From JAGXRK01 sp963714415 (GTDB taxonomy: Bacteria > Bacteroidota > Ignavibacteria > Ignavibacteriales > Ignavibacteriaceae), in NCBI GenBank assembly GCA_963714415.1, contig CAVQOL010000015.1, forward strand, positions 1 to 64,000: DNA of 64,000 nt. Direction: 5' to 3'. The stretch's first letter is position 1; each line of letters opens with the position of its first letter. The translations under genes were made by a program, and so were the position numbers. Of this stretch, positions 9,433 to 19,847 are shown piece after piece. A model generated the notes under the pieces. That model ran no database searches and was not told the origin of the DNA. It worked only from the letters and a program-made list of their open reading frames with translations.

Positions 9433-10547
9433 TTATATACTTTAATATTTACCCCAAGTCGTTCTAGATCTTCCAGAAATACTTTCGGATTGACAAGATT
9501 ACCTTGTAGAAACAGTCCGCAATCTTTAAAATTTCCTCTTAAATATTGGAATAGAAGAGCTGTAACTGAAGCAGCTGTAAACCAATACCCGTGAACATGG
9601 CTAAGTTTTACTTTAAATTCTATTGTCAATGTACCTTTTCTTCCAACAGCACTTAAAAGTAACATAGTTTGATAAGGTGACGAATTAAATTTTTTTAATC
9701 CATGTGCTAATGCGCGTCCAAAAACCTTATTAGTAAATTCCGGCAATATTTTTGAAGCTACAGTACCGACTGGAATTACAAAGTAGTCAACAAAAGGATT
9801 AAAGCCGGTCACATGGTTGCCAAGTTCTCGTATTGTTGGATATTTTATTGGAAGATTTCTCATTTCCTCTAGCATTAAAGGTGCACAAGTAATTTTTCTG
9901 AACTTATTATCAAAATCAAATTTTTTATAGTTCTTATAACTTATTTTTTTCCATTGTTTTTCCAGAAAGAGCAGGGGTTTATAGTTTTTGAATTCATTTG
10001 CCATTTCTATAATAGTAGAATCAGAAAACTCCAGTTCTTTCCAATTCATTCTAATTAAACTTGCAACATTAGCAATTTCAATTGTGTCTAATTGTGTCGC
10101 GGCATAGTTTACCAATGCGGCAGGAATACCGGGATTAATACCGCAGTCAGTTATAAATAATAATTTTTTTTCTTTAATCCGATCTTCAAGAGATCTAAGC
10201 GTTTGTAATTTTTTTTCTGATGATAATTGAATATCCACATAGTCAATTCCTGCTTCAATGGCGGCTTCGGCAATATTATTTATATATTGCAAAGTGCTTG
10301 ATGCAACTATAACCATATCGGCAGATTGAAATTTTTCTACTAAAGAATTTTTTTCTGCTGCATCAATTCTAAGCGCAGTTACTCTTTCATCAAAAAACTT
10401 TTCGTTTAGTGTTTTGGCAGTCTTTTCGGCTTTATCAAGATTTCTTCCGGCAAGTATTAATTTCGAATCAGTATTCTTTAGTAGAAATTCAGAAATTAGA
10501 ATACCGGTATTACCGTAACCACCAAGAATTAAAAAAGTTTTTCCCAT
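9429..10547 (-). CDS. Saccharopine dehydrogenase-like NAD(P)-binding protein
   Basis: This 372-residue protein starts with a Rossmann nucleotide-binding motif, FLILGGYGNTGILISE, followed by a strand ending LILAGRNLDKA. The rest matches the saccharopine dehydrogenase NADP-binding family, whose members include lysine-pathway enzymes and many uncharacterised reductases. A GINPGIPAALVNY motif sits at the domain border. No lysine-pathway neighbours are present, so the substrate is open. It is transcribed towards the nitrilase gene and overlaps it by 4 bases. Confidence 0.75.
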   Translation of the reverse strand: MGKTFLILGGYGNTGILISEFLLKNTDSKLILAGRNLDKAEKTAKTLNEKFFDERVTALRIDAAEKNSLVEKFQSADMVIVASSTLQYINNIAEAAIEAGIDYVDIQLSSEKKLQTLRSLEDRIKEKKLLFITDCGINPGIPAALVNYAATQLDTIEIANVASLIRMNWKELEFSDSTIIEMANEFKNYKPLLFLEKQWKKISYKNYKKFDFDNKFRKITCAPLMLEEMRNLPIKYPTIRELGNHVTGFNPFVDYFVIPVGTVASKILPEFTNKVFGRALAHGLKKFNSSPYQTMLLLSAVGRKGTLTIEFKVKLSHVHGYWFTAASVTALLFQYLRGNFKDCGLFLQGNLVNPKVFLEDLERLGVNIKVYN

Positions 10548-10792
10548 AAGATTTAAGAATTAGAAAAATGTTAAGACATCAAGTACTGACAGCATCTAAA
10601 AATATAATTCAGTGATCTAATTGGCAAATTATTTTACTACTAATAGAAAATAATCTTTACTTGTCTGAAATATTTAATAAGAATCGTAAAATAATCTAAT
10701 CCAAATTTGATTAAATAATCAGTAAATTCCCATAAATAAAAAATTATTTTCTGTTTATTTTTTTAGAATCAATCGAATATCCAGAGGTCCTA

Positions 10793-12256
10793 ATGAAAAA
10801 GATATTGTTCTTATTAGTTCTTCCCACACTAATTTATTCTCAATCCCAGTTAAATTTTGAAGATTATTTCTTGGATAAAACAATGAGAATTGACTATTTC
10901 CATATTGGAAATTTTGAAAAAGAACTTATTACAATTGATAAAATTTATGGATACGGGATATGGGCTGGAAGCTTAACAAATCTTGTTGAAAATTTTAATA
11001 ACGGCAAATATTATTATAAAATTTATGATGCGGCGAGTGGTAAATTAATTTTTTCAAAAGGATTTGATACTTATTTCGGTGAATACAAATCGAGTGATGA
11101 TGGAATGAATGGAATAATGAAAAGTTATCACGAATCATCAATAATTCCGTATCCGAAGAACAAAATAGTTTTTGCAATTGAACAAAGAGATAAATCAAAC
11201 CAGCTTGAAGAATTTTTTAGAACAGAAATTGATCCGAATGATATAATGATAATAAAAGATCCGGTTAAAGATGCTTCGGTTGAAATATTTAAAGCTGTTT
11301 ATAATGGTAATCCTCATAAAAAAGTTGATATAGTTATTCTTGCAGAAGGTTATACAAAAGAGGGAAAAGTAAAATTTGAAAAAGATTTAAATAAATTCAC
11401 CAACTATTTCTTCGGTCATGAACCTTATCAATCAATGAAAGAACATTTTAATATTTATGGTGTTTTTAAACCTTCTGAAGAAAGCGGGACAGATTTACCC
11501 GGTGCGGATATTTTTGTGAACACGGTTTTGAATACAACATTCTGGTCTCTCGGTTCGGAAAGATATTTGATGACTGAAGACAATAAAACAATGCGCGATT
11601 TAGCGGCTCACGTACCTTATGATGCAATTTACATTCAAGTTAATCATTCGCGATACGGCGGCGGCGGAATTTATAATCAGTTTTGTACATATACTACCGA
11701 TAATCAGTTTGATAATTATTTATTTACGCATGAGTTCGGTCATTCTTTTGCAGGATTAGCAGATGAATATTATACGTCCGATGTGGCATATAATGATTTT
11801 TTCCCGACAACAGTTGAACCTGTTGAACCAAACATTACAGCATTACTAGATCCGAAGAATATTAAATGGGAAAAATTTGTTAGTGAAGGAATTGAACTCC
11901 CAACACCATGGGAGAAAGAAGAATTTGATAAATTCAGTTACGAGTGGCTTAAAGAAAGAAACAGAATGAACAGCAATATTGCAGATTTGAAAAGAAAACG
12001 CGCACCGGAAGATCAAATAAAAGCGGCAGAAAAAGAATATGCATTAAAAGATAAAGAACAATCTGACAAAGTTGATCGATATTTAAGGAGCAGCAAATAC
12101 TGGGATAAGATTGGCGCATTTGAAGGCGCTGGATATTTACCTAAAGGTATGTATAGACCAATGTTGGATTGTATTATGTTTTCCAAAGGGGACAAACCTT
12201 TCTGTAAAGTATGTGAAGAAGCAATAAGACGTGTGATATTAAATTATACTGAGTGA
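10793..12256 (+). CDS. Secreted M64-family metallopeptidase
   Basis: This 487-residue protein has a signal peptide (MKKILFLLVLPTLIYSQ) and a zinc metallopeptidase domain of the M64 (IgA peptidase) family. The domain opens with DIVILAEGYTKEGKVKF. The zinc site is HEFGH at residues 313-317, followed by the family-typical GLADEY. Residues 20-165 form an N-terminal domain seen in Bacteroidota members. A CxxC pair (FCKVCEEAIRR) sits near the C-terminus. There is no T9SS sorting domain, so it is probably periplasmic or exported by another route. The start has AGAGG upstream. Substrate unknown; the family name comes from an immunoglobulin-cleaving member and need not apply here. Confidence 0.85.
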   Translation: MKKILFLLVLPTLIYSQSQLNFEDYFLDKTMRIDYFHIGNFEKELITIDKIYGYGIWAGSLTNLVENFNNGKYYYKIYDAASGKLIFSKGFDTYFGEYKSSDDGMNGIMKSYHESSIIPYPKNKIVFAIEQRDKSNQLEEFFRTEIDPNDIMIIKDPVKDASVEIFKAVYNGNPHKKVDIVILAEGYTKEGKVKFEKDLNKFTNYFFGHEPYQSMKEHFNIYGVFKPSEESGTDLPGADIFVNTVLNTTFWSLGSERYLMTEDNKTMRDLAAHVPYDAIYIQVNHSRYGGGGIYNQFCTYTTDNQFDNYLFTHEFGHSFAGLADEYYTSDVAYNDFFPTTVEPVEPNITALLDPKNIKWEKFVSEGIELPTPWEKEEFDKFSYEWLKERNRMNSNIADLKRKRAPEDQIKAAEKEYALKDKEQSDKVDRYLRSSKYWDKIGAFEGAGYLPKGMYRPMLDCIMFSKGDKPFCKVCEEAIRRVILNYTE

Positions 12257-12260
12257 TATT

Positions 12261-12328
12261 CTCTCTGTGTCTTCGTGCCTATGTGGTTAATGCATTTTCT
12301 TTACAACAGATACACAGAGTCACGGAGT
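12261..12328. repeat. Inverted dispersed-type repeat
   Basis: Arms CTCTGTGT (12263-12270) and ACACAGAG (12312-12319) can pair around a 41-base loop. The flanks (cttcgtgcc and cacggag) resemble the widespread bacterial dispersed repeat with CTCTGTGTCTCCGTG character. It lies between two convergent genes and its right arm runs into the end of the methyltransferase gene, so it could help terminate transcription. Confidence 0.5.
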
Positions 12329-13261
12329 TAATTTTAGAAGATCAACAATAGAAGAAATATATCTTGCATCAGTTCCGCAGCAACCACCAAGAACTTTAAG
12401 ATTGTATTTTTTGTTCAGATCTACCATACCCTTTGCCCAATTTTGAGGCGAATCTGCATGAAGTTCATCAAGCGTATCAAGTTCTTCCGGACTTTTATCT
12501 GACGCATTAGCCTGAATGCCGAATAATCTTTTAGCTAAAATATTTTCATCATCTATAATTTTATTTAGAGATTTATTGAGCACATCGGGATGAATACAGT
12601 TTGTCATATAAAAAACCGGTTGAACAAGAACAGAGTCATCTACAATTTTTATTGCATCAACAAGCGAAGTTCCGTCTAACATTTTCCCATCATCTCGAAT
12701 AACAAAACTAATTACATATGGTAGATTTGTTTCACTCATTGCCTTAGCCATACCTTTAACTTCATTTATTTCAGGCATAGTGGATGCAAAAAGAAAATCA
12801 ACTCCGGCTGCAGTTAACGCATTGATTTGATCTTTATGAAAAAGATAAGCTTCATTTTCATCAAGCGCCTCTTTAGGTTTATAAGCATCACCTTTGCAGC
12901 CTGTTAAACCACCGATAAAAATCTTTTCAGCAAAACCTTTGTAAGAAATTCTTATAGTATCTACAAATTTAAAAGCATCTGTATTGATTTTAATAGTATC
13001 AACCTTAGCTTTTTTTGTTCTTTTTTTGTTCGCTCGCCAGGTTGGAGTGAGAAGCATAATTGGAAATCCGGAATTCACGGCAATGTCAATATATTCCCGA
13101 TATAATTTTTCTAAAAGAATTTTTCCATCTTCATCATAAATCATAGAGGCATTTGATAAAACTTCATCAAGAGAATAATTGAATTCTCTTTTAAGTCTTT
13201 CAATTATTGCCCCTTCAGTTAGAATGATTTTAATACTGTTGATTGTTTCAATAAAATTCAT
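12320..13261 (-). CDS. Homocysteine S-methyltransferase family protein
   Basis: This 313-residue TIM-barrel protein belongs to the zinc-dependent homocysteine methyltransferase family. The three zinc-binding cysteines are visible: Cys222 in MTNCIHP and Cys294-Cys295 in LGGCCGTDAR. The N-terminal LTEGAIIERL replaces the usual DGGmgT pattern. It has no cobalamin or folate domain, so the methyl donor may be S-methylmethionine, betaine or another small molecule (inference from family). A cystathionine synthase/lyase gene lies elsewhere in the window but not adjacent. It starts about 75 bases from the divergent AMP nucleosidase gene. Confidence 0.82.
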   Translation of the reverse strand: MNFIETINSIKIILTEGAIIERLKREFNYSLDEVLSNASMIYDEDGKILLEKLYREYIDIAVNSGFPIMLLTPTWRANKKRTKKAKVDTIKINTDAFKFVDTIRISYKGFAEKIFIGGLTGCKGDAYKPKEALDENEAYLFHKDQINALTAAGVDFLFASTMPEINEVKGMAKAMSETNLPYVISFVIRDDGKMLDGTSLVDAIKIVDDSVLVQPVFYMTNCIHPDVLNKSLNKIIDDENILAKRLFGIQANASDKSPEELDTLDELHADSPQNWAKGMVDLNKKYNLKVLGGCCGTDARYISSIVDLLKLTP

Positions 13262-13336
13262 TGAATGTTTAAATTGTAAGTGTTTGAAAAATTTTATCTA
13301 ATTTCCTTATACAAATTACATACAATTAGTAATGCT

Positions 13337-14110
13337 ATGAAAACAAAACTTGATATTGCTAAAAATTGGCTGCCACGCTATACAGGTACACAGATTGATG
13401 AGTTTGGTGACTATATGCTTTTAACCAACTTCAATAATTATGTTGAAAAATTTGCGGCAAGATTCAATTGTGATATAAAAGGTGTTGGGCGAACAATGCA
13501 AACTTCAACTAATGCAAATGGATTATCGATAGTAAACTTTGGAATTGGTTCTGCCAATGCCGCAACAATTATGGATCTGCTTGTAGCAAGAGCACCAAAA
13601 GGAGTATTATTTCTAGGCAAATGCGGTGGACTAAAAAGATCAACTGAAATAGGACATTTTATTCTTCCAACAGCTGCAATTCGAGGAGAGGGAACAAGCG
13701 ATGATTATAAACCAAAGCAAGTTCCAGCTCTTCCATCATTTAAGCTGCATAAATTCGTTTCTGATAAAATAATAAATCGTGGTCTGGAGTATCGGACCGG
13801 TGTAGTTTACACAACTAATAGAAGAGTTTGGGAATGGGACGAAGAGTTCAAACAGCATTTGAGAAAACTATCCACAATTGCAATTGATATGGAAACTGCA
13901 ACACTATTTATTGTCGGCTTAGTCAATGAAATCCCGCGCGGTGCATTACTTCTTGTTTCAGATATTCCAATGATTCCTGAAGGAGTGAAAACAGAAGAAT
14001 CTGATAAGATAGTTACAGAGCAGTTTGCTGATCTTCATTTAGAAATTGGAATTGAAGCAATGACGGAAATTGGTGATAAGGGTGAAGCCATTAAGCACTT
14101 TACTTATTAA
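13337..14110 (+). CDS. amn: AMP nucleosidase
   Basis: This 257-residue enzyme of the PNP/UDP phosphorylase superfamily cleaves AMP to adenine and ribose 5-phosphate. It matches the short form found in Bacteroidota rather than the long E. coli type. Seen motifs include FGIGSANAATIMDLL, the glycine-rich FLGKCGGLKRSTEIG, and the nucleoside-binding IDMETATLFIVG with the conserved Met-Glu pair, followed by LLVSDIPM. I start at MKTKLDIAKNW, which is the usual N-terminus; the extra upstream 19 residues look non-coding. The gene is followed by a hairpin. Confidence 0.85.
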   Translation: MKTKLDIAKNWLPRYTGTQIDEFGDYMLLTNFNNYVEKFAARFNCDIKGVGRTMQTSTNANGLSIVNFGIGSANAATIMDLLVARAPKGVLFLGKCGGLKRSTEIGHFILPTAAIRGEGTSDDYKPKQVPALPSFKLHKFVSDKIINRGLEYRTGVVYTTNRRVWEWDEEFKQHLRKLSTIAIDMETATLFIVGLVNEIPRGALLLVSDIPMIPEGVKTEESDKIVTEQFADLHLEIGIEAMTEIGDKGEAIKHFTY

Positions 14111-14114
14111 TTTG

Positions 14115-14150
14115 AAATAAAAAAGTCGTTAACTTTTTAAGTTTAACGAC
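14115..14150 (-). terminator. Rho-independent terminator of the acidic-protein gene
   Basis: A stem GTCGTTAA / TTAACGAC (14125-14132 with 14143-14150) is followed on the minus strand by a T-rich run (complement of gaaataaaaaa at 14114-14124). It lies just past the end of the minus-strand gene and between convergent genes, so it may stop transcripts from both sides, though the plus-strand T-run is weak. Confidence 0.7.
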
Positions 14151-14174
14151 CTCTTAATGAAAATTTGGATAGAC

Positions 14175-14783
14175 CTAGTTCGTATCTTCTTCCTTCTCAA
14201 TAATTATTGTCTTCTGCTTTTTGCCATCTTTTCTAATTTTTTCTTTTATAATGATTTTTTCGTCAGATTTAATTTTGTTAATATATTTTTCTGCATCCTC
14301 ACCCTCAAAAACTTCGACTTTTTCTATTCCATCTTCAATTGTGGCTATGGTTACTTTTTTACTATCATCTTTAATTTCAACTTTTATTTTTTTATGATTT
14401 CCATCTATTACAGTATCGTCTTCATGAAATTCAAACAAATCATCGTCATCTAAAATTTTTCTTTCGCCATTTTCATCAATCCAGATCAAGTCCTCATCGT
14501 CATCGCTGTCTATATGCACTTTTATTCTCTTAACATTTTTTTCACAAAGCTCATCATCATCTTTATGAATGAACATTACATTTTTACGTGAACTTAGTCT
14601 CAACCTAGTGAAAATCTTTTCGGCTTCTTCACCTCTGAAAACATAATCTTTCCCATCGGATTTGATGATGATTTCATCAACTTTACCTGTAATATCTTTG
14701 AGAATTTTATTGACATCTTCTTGTGCATTCGTAAAAAAAGGCATTATCAAAAAAAGGGCAATCGGTAATAGTATGTTCTTCAT
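14175..14783 (-). CDS. Secreted charged protein of unknown function
   Basis: I do not recognise this 202-residue protein. A signal peptide (MKNILLPIALFLIMPFFTNAQ) is followed by a chain extremely rich in Asp, Glu, Lys and Ile. Two segments look related: KDYVFRGEEAEKIFTRL near residue 45 and VEVFEGEDAEKYINKIK near residue 155, suggesting a duplicated unit. Acidic stretches (DSDDDEDL, DDDDLFEF, EDDTVIDG) lie between. The acidic clusters could bind cations; that is a guess. A terminator follows it, and AGGAGA lies upstream of its start. Confidence 0.65.
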   Translation of the reverse strand: MKNILLPIALFLIMPFFTNAQEDVNKILKDITGKVDEIIIKSDGKDYVFRGEEAEKIFTRLRLSSRKNVMFIHKDDDELCEKNVKRIKVHIDSDDDEDLIWIDENGERKILDDDDLFEFHEDDTVIDGNHKKIKVEIKDDSKKVTIATIEDGIEKVEVFEGEDAEKYINKIKSDEKIIIKEKIRKDGKKQKTIIIEKEEDTN

Positions 14784-15082
14784 TCTATCTCCTTTATGAT
14801 TTGATTAAATTTTGACGGAAAATGCGAATAAATGTTTCAATTATTTTCAATATTATCACTGATAATTCATATAAAATGAATTTATAGGGTGAAATCAAGC
14901 ATTAATCTAATAAATTGAGAAAACTTGCGATTCATCAAAATATTCTTATTTTATAAAGTTGTAAATTACTATAAGAACAGTTAAACGAACGGCATTTTAA
15001 GGCTATTGTTTGTTAAATCAATTCAAGTTTGTATTTCCCTTGTCGTTCAATTCAAAAAATTAGAAAAATTAAAGTAAGTACA

Positions 15083-17285
15083 ATGTCAAATAAAAATCAT
15101 AAAGGATTATATATACAGCTTTACAGCGTACACGGATTAATTCGAGGGAAAGATCTTGAACTTGGACGTGATGCTGATACAGGCGGGCAAACAAAATATG
15201 TATTCGAACTTGCAAATACTCTAAGCACTTATCCGGAAGTAGAAAAAGTTGAACTTGTAACGAGGTGGATTGATGATAAAAATGTTTCAGAAGATTATTC
15301 TATTCCGGTCGAAAAAGTTAATGACAAATTTGATATCGTAAGAATAAGAGCAGGTGGAGGAAAATATATTCGTAAAGAATTATTGTGGAATCACCTTGAA
15401 GAATTTATAGATAAAAGTATTAAATATCTAAAAGCAAAAAAAAGATTACCTGATTTTATTCACAGTCATTATGCGGATGCAGGATATGTTTGCAGTGAAC
15501 TAACAAAATTTTTTGGAATCCCTTTTATTCACGCCTCTCACTCAATAGGAAAAGATAAACTTCAAAAACTACTTGACGATGGTGTACCACAGGAGCATGG
15601 TTGAAAAAAGATATAAAATGAGTCAACGTATCCAGAGTGAAGAAGAAATATTTTACTTTGCTGATATGATTGTAACAAGTACAAGTCAGGAAATTGAAAA
15701 TCATATCAAAAATTACCAAAATGCTGCGGAATCAAAATTTAAAGTAATTCCACCTGGAGTAGATCTCGAAAAATTCTTTCCATACAATGAGATAGGACAA
15801 TTTGATGAGCAAACTGCATCATTAATTAAACATATCAATCAGGAATACACTAAGTTTTTTGTTGTTATGAATAAGCCAATTATCCTTTCTTTGTGCCGAC
15901 CTGACCGGAGAAAAAATATTTCCGGCTTAATAACTGCTTATGGAGAAGATAAAGAACTTCAGAAGAAGGCAAACCTTGCAATTTATGCAGGTATCAGAGA
16001 TGATATCGCAACAATGGAGGAAAACGAACGTGAAGTTCTTACAGAAATATTATTGCTGATAGATAAATACAATCTTTATGGAAAAATGGCTATTCCTAAA
16101 AAGCACGATACGGATATTGAAGTTCCCGAACTTTATAGAATGGCTGCAAGAACGGGAGGTGTGTTTGTAAATGCTGCTCTATCTGAAACTTTTGGATTGA
16201 CATTAATCGAATCTGCCGCAAGTGGTTTGCCCGTGGTTAGTACAAAGAATGGCGGGCCAAGAGATATAATTGCTAATTGTAAAAACGGGATTACAGTTGA
16301 TGTTTCAGAATCATAAAAATATTTCGATCGCTCTTAATCGGATTTTAGATAATAATAAACTTCTGGAACGAATATTCTGCAGAACGGAATTAAGAATGTT
16401 AAAAAGTTTTATTCGTGGAAAGCTCATACGGAAAAATATTTATTTGAAGTCGATAAAATTCTAAAAGCACAATCTAAGGTTCAGAATACATTTGCAGAAA
16501 CTGGAAGAAAATTACTTGATATGGAAAAACTAATTGTTACTGATATTGATTATACGTTGATTGGAGATGATCGTTGCATTGAACTGATTTTAAGAAATAC
16601 TATTAAGAAAAATGTCACCAAAAATTGGATTTGGGGTGGCAACTGGAAGAGTTATCGAATCAGCAGTTGAAGTGATAAAGAAAAATAATATTTCCAATAC
16701 CGGATTTATTTATTACCTCTGTGGGATCAGAAATTTATTACAACTATAAAGATGAATTAATTTATTCAAAGGGCTGGGATGCACATATTTCACATCAATG
16801 GCAGCAAGGATAAAATTGTAGAACTTGCTTTCAAAGTTTAGATTTTCTGAAGTATCAGGAAAAACAAAATCAGAGAAAGTTTAAAATAAGTTATTATACT
16901 ACATGACAATTCCAAAAAATCTTAAATAAAGTAAGAGAACTTACTGGTCAAAAATAAAATTAAATGCAATCTAATATTTAGTCACGGACAATTTCTTGAC
17001 ATACTGCCGTACAGAGCATCAAAAGGAAAAGCAATAAGATATCTTGCCTACAGATGGAATATACCATTTGAAAAAGTTCTTGTAGCAGGTGATTCAGGCA
17101 ATGATATGGAAATGCTTAAAGGTGATTTACTTGGTGTTGTTGTAGCTAATTATAGTTCAGAATTGGAAGAGTTGAAAGGATCACGGAGAGTATATTTTTC
17201 AGATAAGAGATTTGCAGCAGGAATATCGGACGGAATAAATCATTATAATTTTATGAATCAGGAAAGGAACAGAGATGCAATTTAA
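15083..17285 (+). CDS. Sucrose-phosphate synthase with fused phosphatase domain, frame broken
   Basis: This enzyme joins an NDP-glucose to fructose 6-phosphate and may also dephosphorylate the product. The GT4 part begins QLYSVHGLIRG, carries GRDADTGGQTKYV (residues about 28-40) typical of SPS, then PGVDLEKFFP, SLCRPDRRKN, and the acceptor-loop motif ALSETFGLTLIESAASG. From about 16510 a HAD phosphatase-like domain follows, with VTDIDYTLIGDD and, near its end, VAGDSGNDMEML. The frame breaks near 15595, 16312, 16375, 16618, 16710, 16810, 16845 and around 16950. Catalytic motifs survive in each piece, so I assume dense sequence errors, but a real pseudogene is possible. It overlaps the sucrose synthase start by 11 bases, pointing to translational coupling. 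Confidence 0.82.
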
Positions 17286-19673
17286 ATCCATAATAGAGTT
17301 GATTGAAGATAATAAAACTGATTTTTTTAGCTACCTTAATAAAGTCGTTTCAGCAAATGAAAAGCTTTGTGTAAAAGGAAATCATATAAAATTTTTAGAA
17401 GCATTCAAAAAAAGTGGAAAGAGCAGTAATTATGAAGTGCTCTCATTTATTATTAAAACACATTTCAGAATCGGTTACACTTAGGTAATGTTGTTTATAT
17501 AGAAATACGTGAAGTTATTGGACGTTCTGATAATTATCTATTTAATGTTGAGGAATTTATTTATGAAAAGATTACACCAAAAGAATATCAGATTGCAAAA
17601 GAAAAATATGTAAGACCAGATCTGGACAACAATCAACTTACTATAAACTTTGAAACATTTTACAAAAAATTTCCGAGTGTAAGTGATCATAAAAGTATTG
17701 GAAAAGGTTTTGAATATCTAAACAGATATTTATCAAGCAAAATGTTTACTGAGCCTGAAAACCTTAGAAAAGCATTATTTGATTTTCTATTTGTGCATAA
17801 GTATAAATCGCAGCAATTGATTCTTAACGATAGAATTAGCAGTCACGATGAACTTATCAAACGAATTGATAAAGCTTTGACTTTTCTAAAAGACAAAAAA
17901 GAAAGTGAACCATATTCAAAATTTAAAAACACACTTCAGGAAATTGGTTTTGAACCAGGGCTGGGAAATACTGCCGGATTAATTATTGAAACTCTTGAAC
18001 AATTAAGAGAACTAATGCAGGCACCGGATCATGAATTGTTAAAAGGTTTTCTATCAAGAATCCCTATGATATTTAATATCGTTGCCGTTTCCCCTCATGG
18101 ATATTTTGGACAGCAGGGAGTTCTTGGAAAACCAGATACGGGTGGACAGGTAGTTTACATTTTGGATCAGGTTAAAGCTTTGGAGCAGGAAGTAATGAAT
18201 TCCATTAAGAGCTCAGGTGTAAATGCAAATCCTAAAATATTAATTCTTACAAGATTAATTCCTAATGCAGAAGGTACGACCTGTAATAAAAGACTTGAAA
18301 AAGTTTTTGATACAAAGAACACGTACATTTTAAGAGTTCCTTTTAGAGATGGAAATAAAAAAGTAACTGATAATTGGATTTCACGTTTTGAAATGTGGCC
18401 ATATTTGGAAGACTTTGCAGAGGATTCATATCGTGAACTTCTTGCTGAGTTTGGTGAAAGACCAGATTTGGTTATTGGAAATTATTCTGACGGAAACATG
18501 GTTGCAACTCTGCTTTCAAGAAAATTCAAAGTTACACAATGCAACATTGCTCACGCTCTTGAAAAATGCAAATATTTGTTCAGCGGGTTGTATTGGGATA
18601 AGATGGATGATGATTATCATTTCTCTGTTCAGTTTACTGCTGATCTAATCGCAATGAATTCGGCTAATTTTATTCTTACATCTTCGTACCAGGAAATTGC
18701 AGGGACCGATGAAGTAATCGGTCAATATGAATCTTACTTAAATTTTTCAATGCCAGGGTTATATCGAGTTACAGGTGGAATAAATTTGTTTCATCCAAAG
18801 TTTAACATTGTATCGCCAGGCGTTAACAAAAAAATATTTTTTCCTTACACTGAAAAAGAATCACGATTTACAGGGATACAAAAAGAACTTAATGCACTTT
18901 TATTTGAAAACATTAATGATCCGGAAACGATTGGTAAACTGGAACATCCTGAAAGAACTCCCATCTTTACTATGGGTAGGTTAGATAAGATAAAAAATAT
19001 AACTGCTCTTGTTAAATGGTTTGGTGAAAATTCAAAAATTAATGAACAAGCAAATCTAATTTTAATTGCAGGAAAGATTAATGCTGATGATTCAACAGAC
19101 ATTGAAGAAAAAGCTCAGATAAATGTTATGCATAATCTTATAGAGAAGTATAAACTCCATAAAAAAATTCGATGGATTGGAAAACTTTTACGTAAAGATA
19201 AATCCGGTGAAGTTTATCGAGTGGTTGCTGATAGAAAAGGAATTTTTGTTCAATGTGGATTATTTGAAGGATTCGGATTAACTGTTATTGAGTCTATGCG
19301 TTCCGGGCTTCCAACTTTTGCAACACTTTATGGAGGACCCTTGGAAATAATTCAGAATAAAAAATCAGGATTCTTAATCGATCCGATTGAGGAAAAAGAA
19401 AGCCAGAAAATAATTTTATCATTTTTGGAACAGTGCAAAAAAAATCCAAAATATTGGAATGAAATTTCTGAAAACGGAATTAAGCGAGTAGATACAACTT
19501 ACAATTGGGAACTTCACGCTAGCAAACTTCTTTCACTTGCCAAGATATATGGATTTTGGAACTATACTTCTAACATCGAAATGAGTGAAATGAATGCTTA
19601 CTTAGATGTTTTGTATCATACACTATACAAACCAAGAGCAAATAAGATAAGAGAAATTCATAATGCACGGTGA
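17275..19673 (+). CDS. Sucrose synthase, frame broken near N-terminus
   Basis: This enzyme reversibly converts sucrose and an NDP to fructose and NDP-glucose. The reconstructed length of about 799 residues matches the sucrose synthase family. Seen are FNIVAVSPHGYFGQQGVLG with GKPDTGGQVVYILDQ (glucose/NDP site), VIGNYSDGNMVATLLS, CNIAHALEKCKY, SPGVNKKIFFPY, and the donor-site FEGFGLTVIESMRSGLP. The N-terminal regulatory region is present but the frame breaks around 17450-17490, between FKKSGKSSNYEVLS and GNVVYIEIREVIG. It overlaps the sucrose-phosphate synthase gene. Together they suggest sucrose as a compatible solute or as a source of NDP-glucose (inference). Confidence 0.9.
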
Positions 19674-19719
19674 TCTTAAAAACTATTTGTAAGAACTACT
19701 TGCCGAATTATTTAAAAAT

Positions 19720-19807
19720 GTCATTGCGAGGAACGAAGCAATCTCAACCCTAATTAAATTTAACAGATTGCTTTACTCGAGTTCGCCGCGGCGAATCGTT
19801 CGCAAAG
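19720..19807. repeat. Hairpin repeat carrying a nested palindrome
   Basis: The left arm (TCATTGCGAGGAACGAAG then CAATCTC, 19721-19745) pairs with a right arm starting AGATTGCT at 19765, a pattern common to dispersed repeats in many bacteria. The right arm is interrupted at 19782-19795 by the perfect 14-base palindrome TTCGCCGCGGCGAA, after which TCGTTCGCAAAGA resumes. It lies downstream of sucrose synthase and may also act as a terminator. Confidence 0.6.
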
Positions 19808-19847
19808 ATTATTATAGCAGTTTTATGTAACCTGCGGAGAAAGTCTC

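Noticed and set aside
15083..17285. Programmed frameshifting in the sucrose-phosphate synthase gene
   Set aside because: There are too many breaks, in both directions, with no slippery site plus downstream structure; sequence error or decay explains them better.
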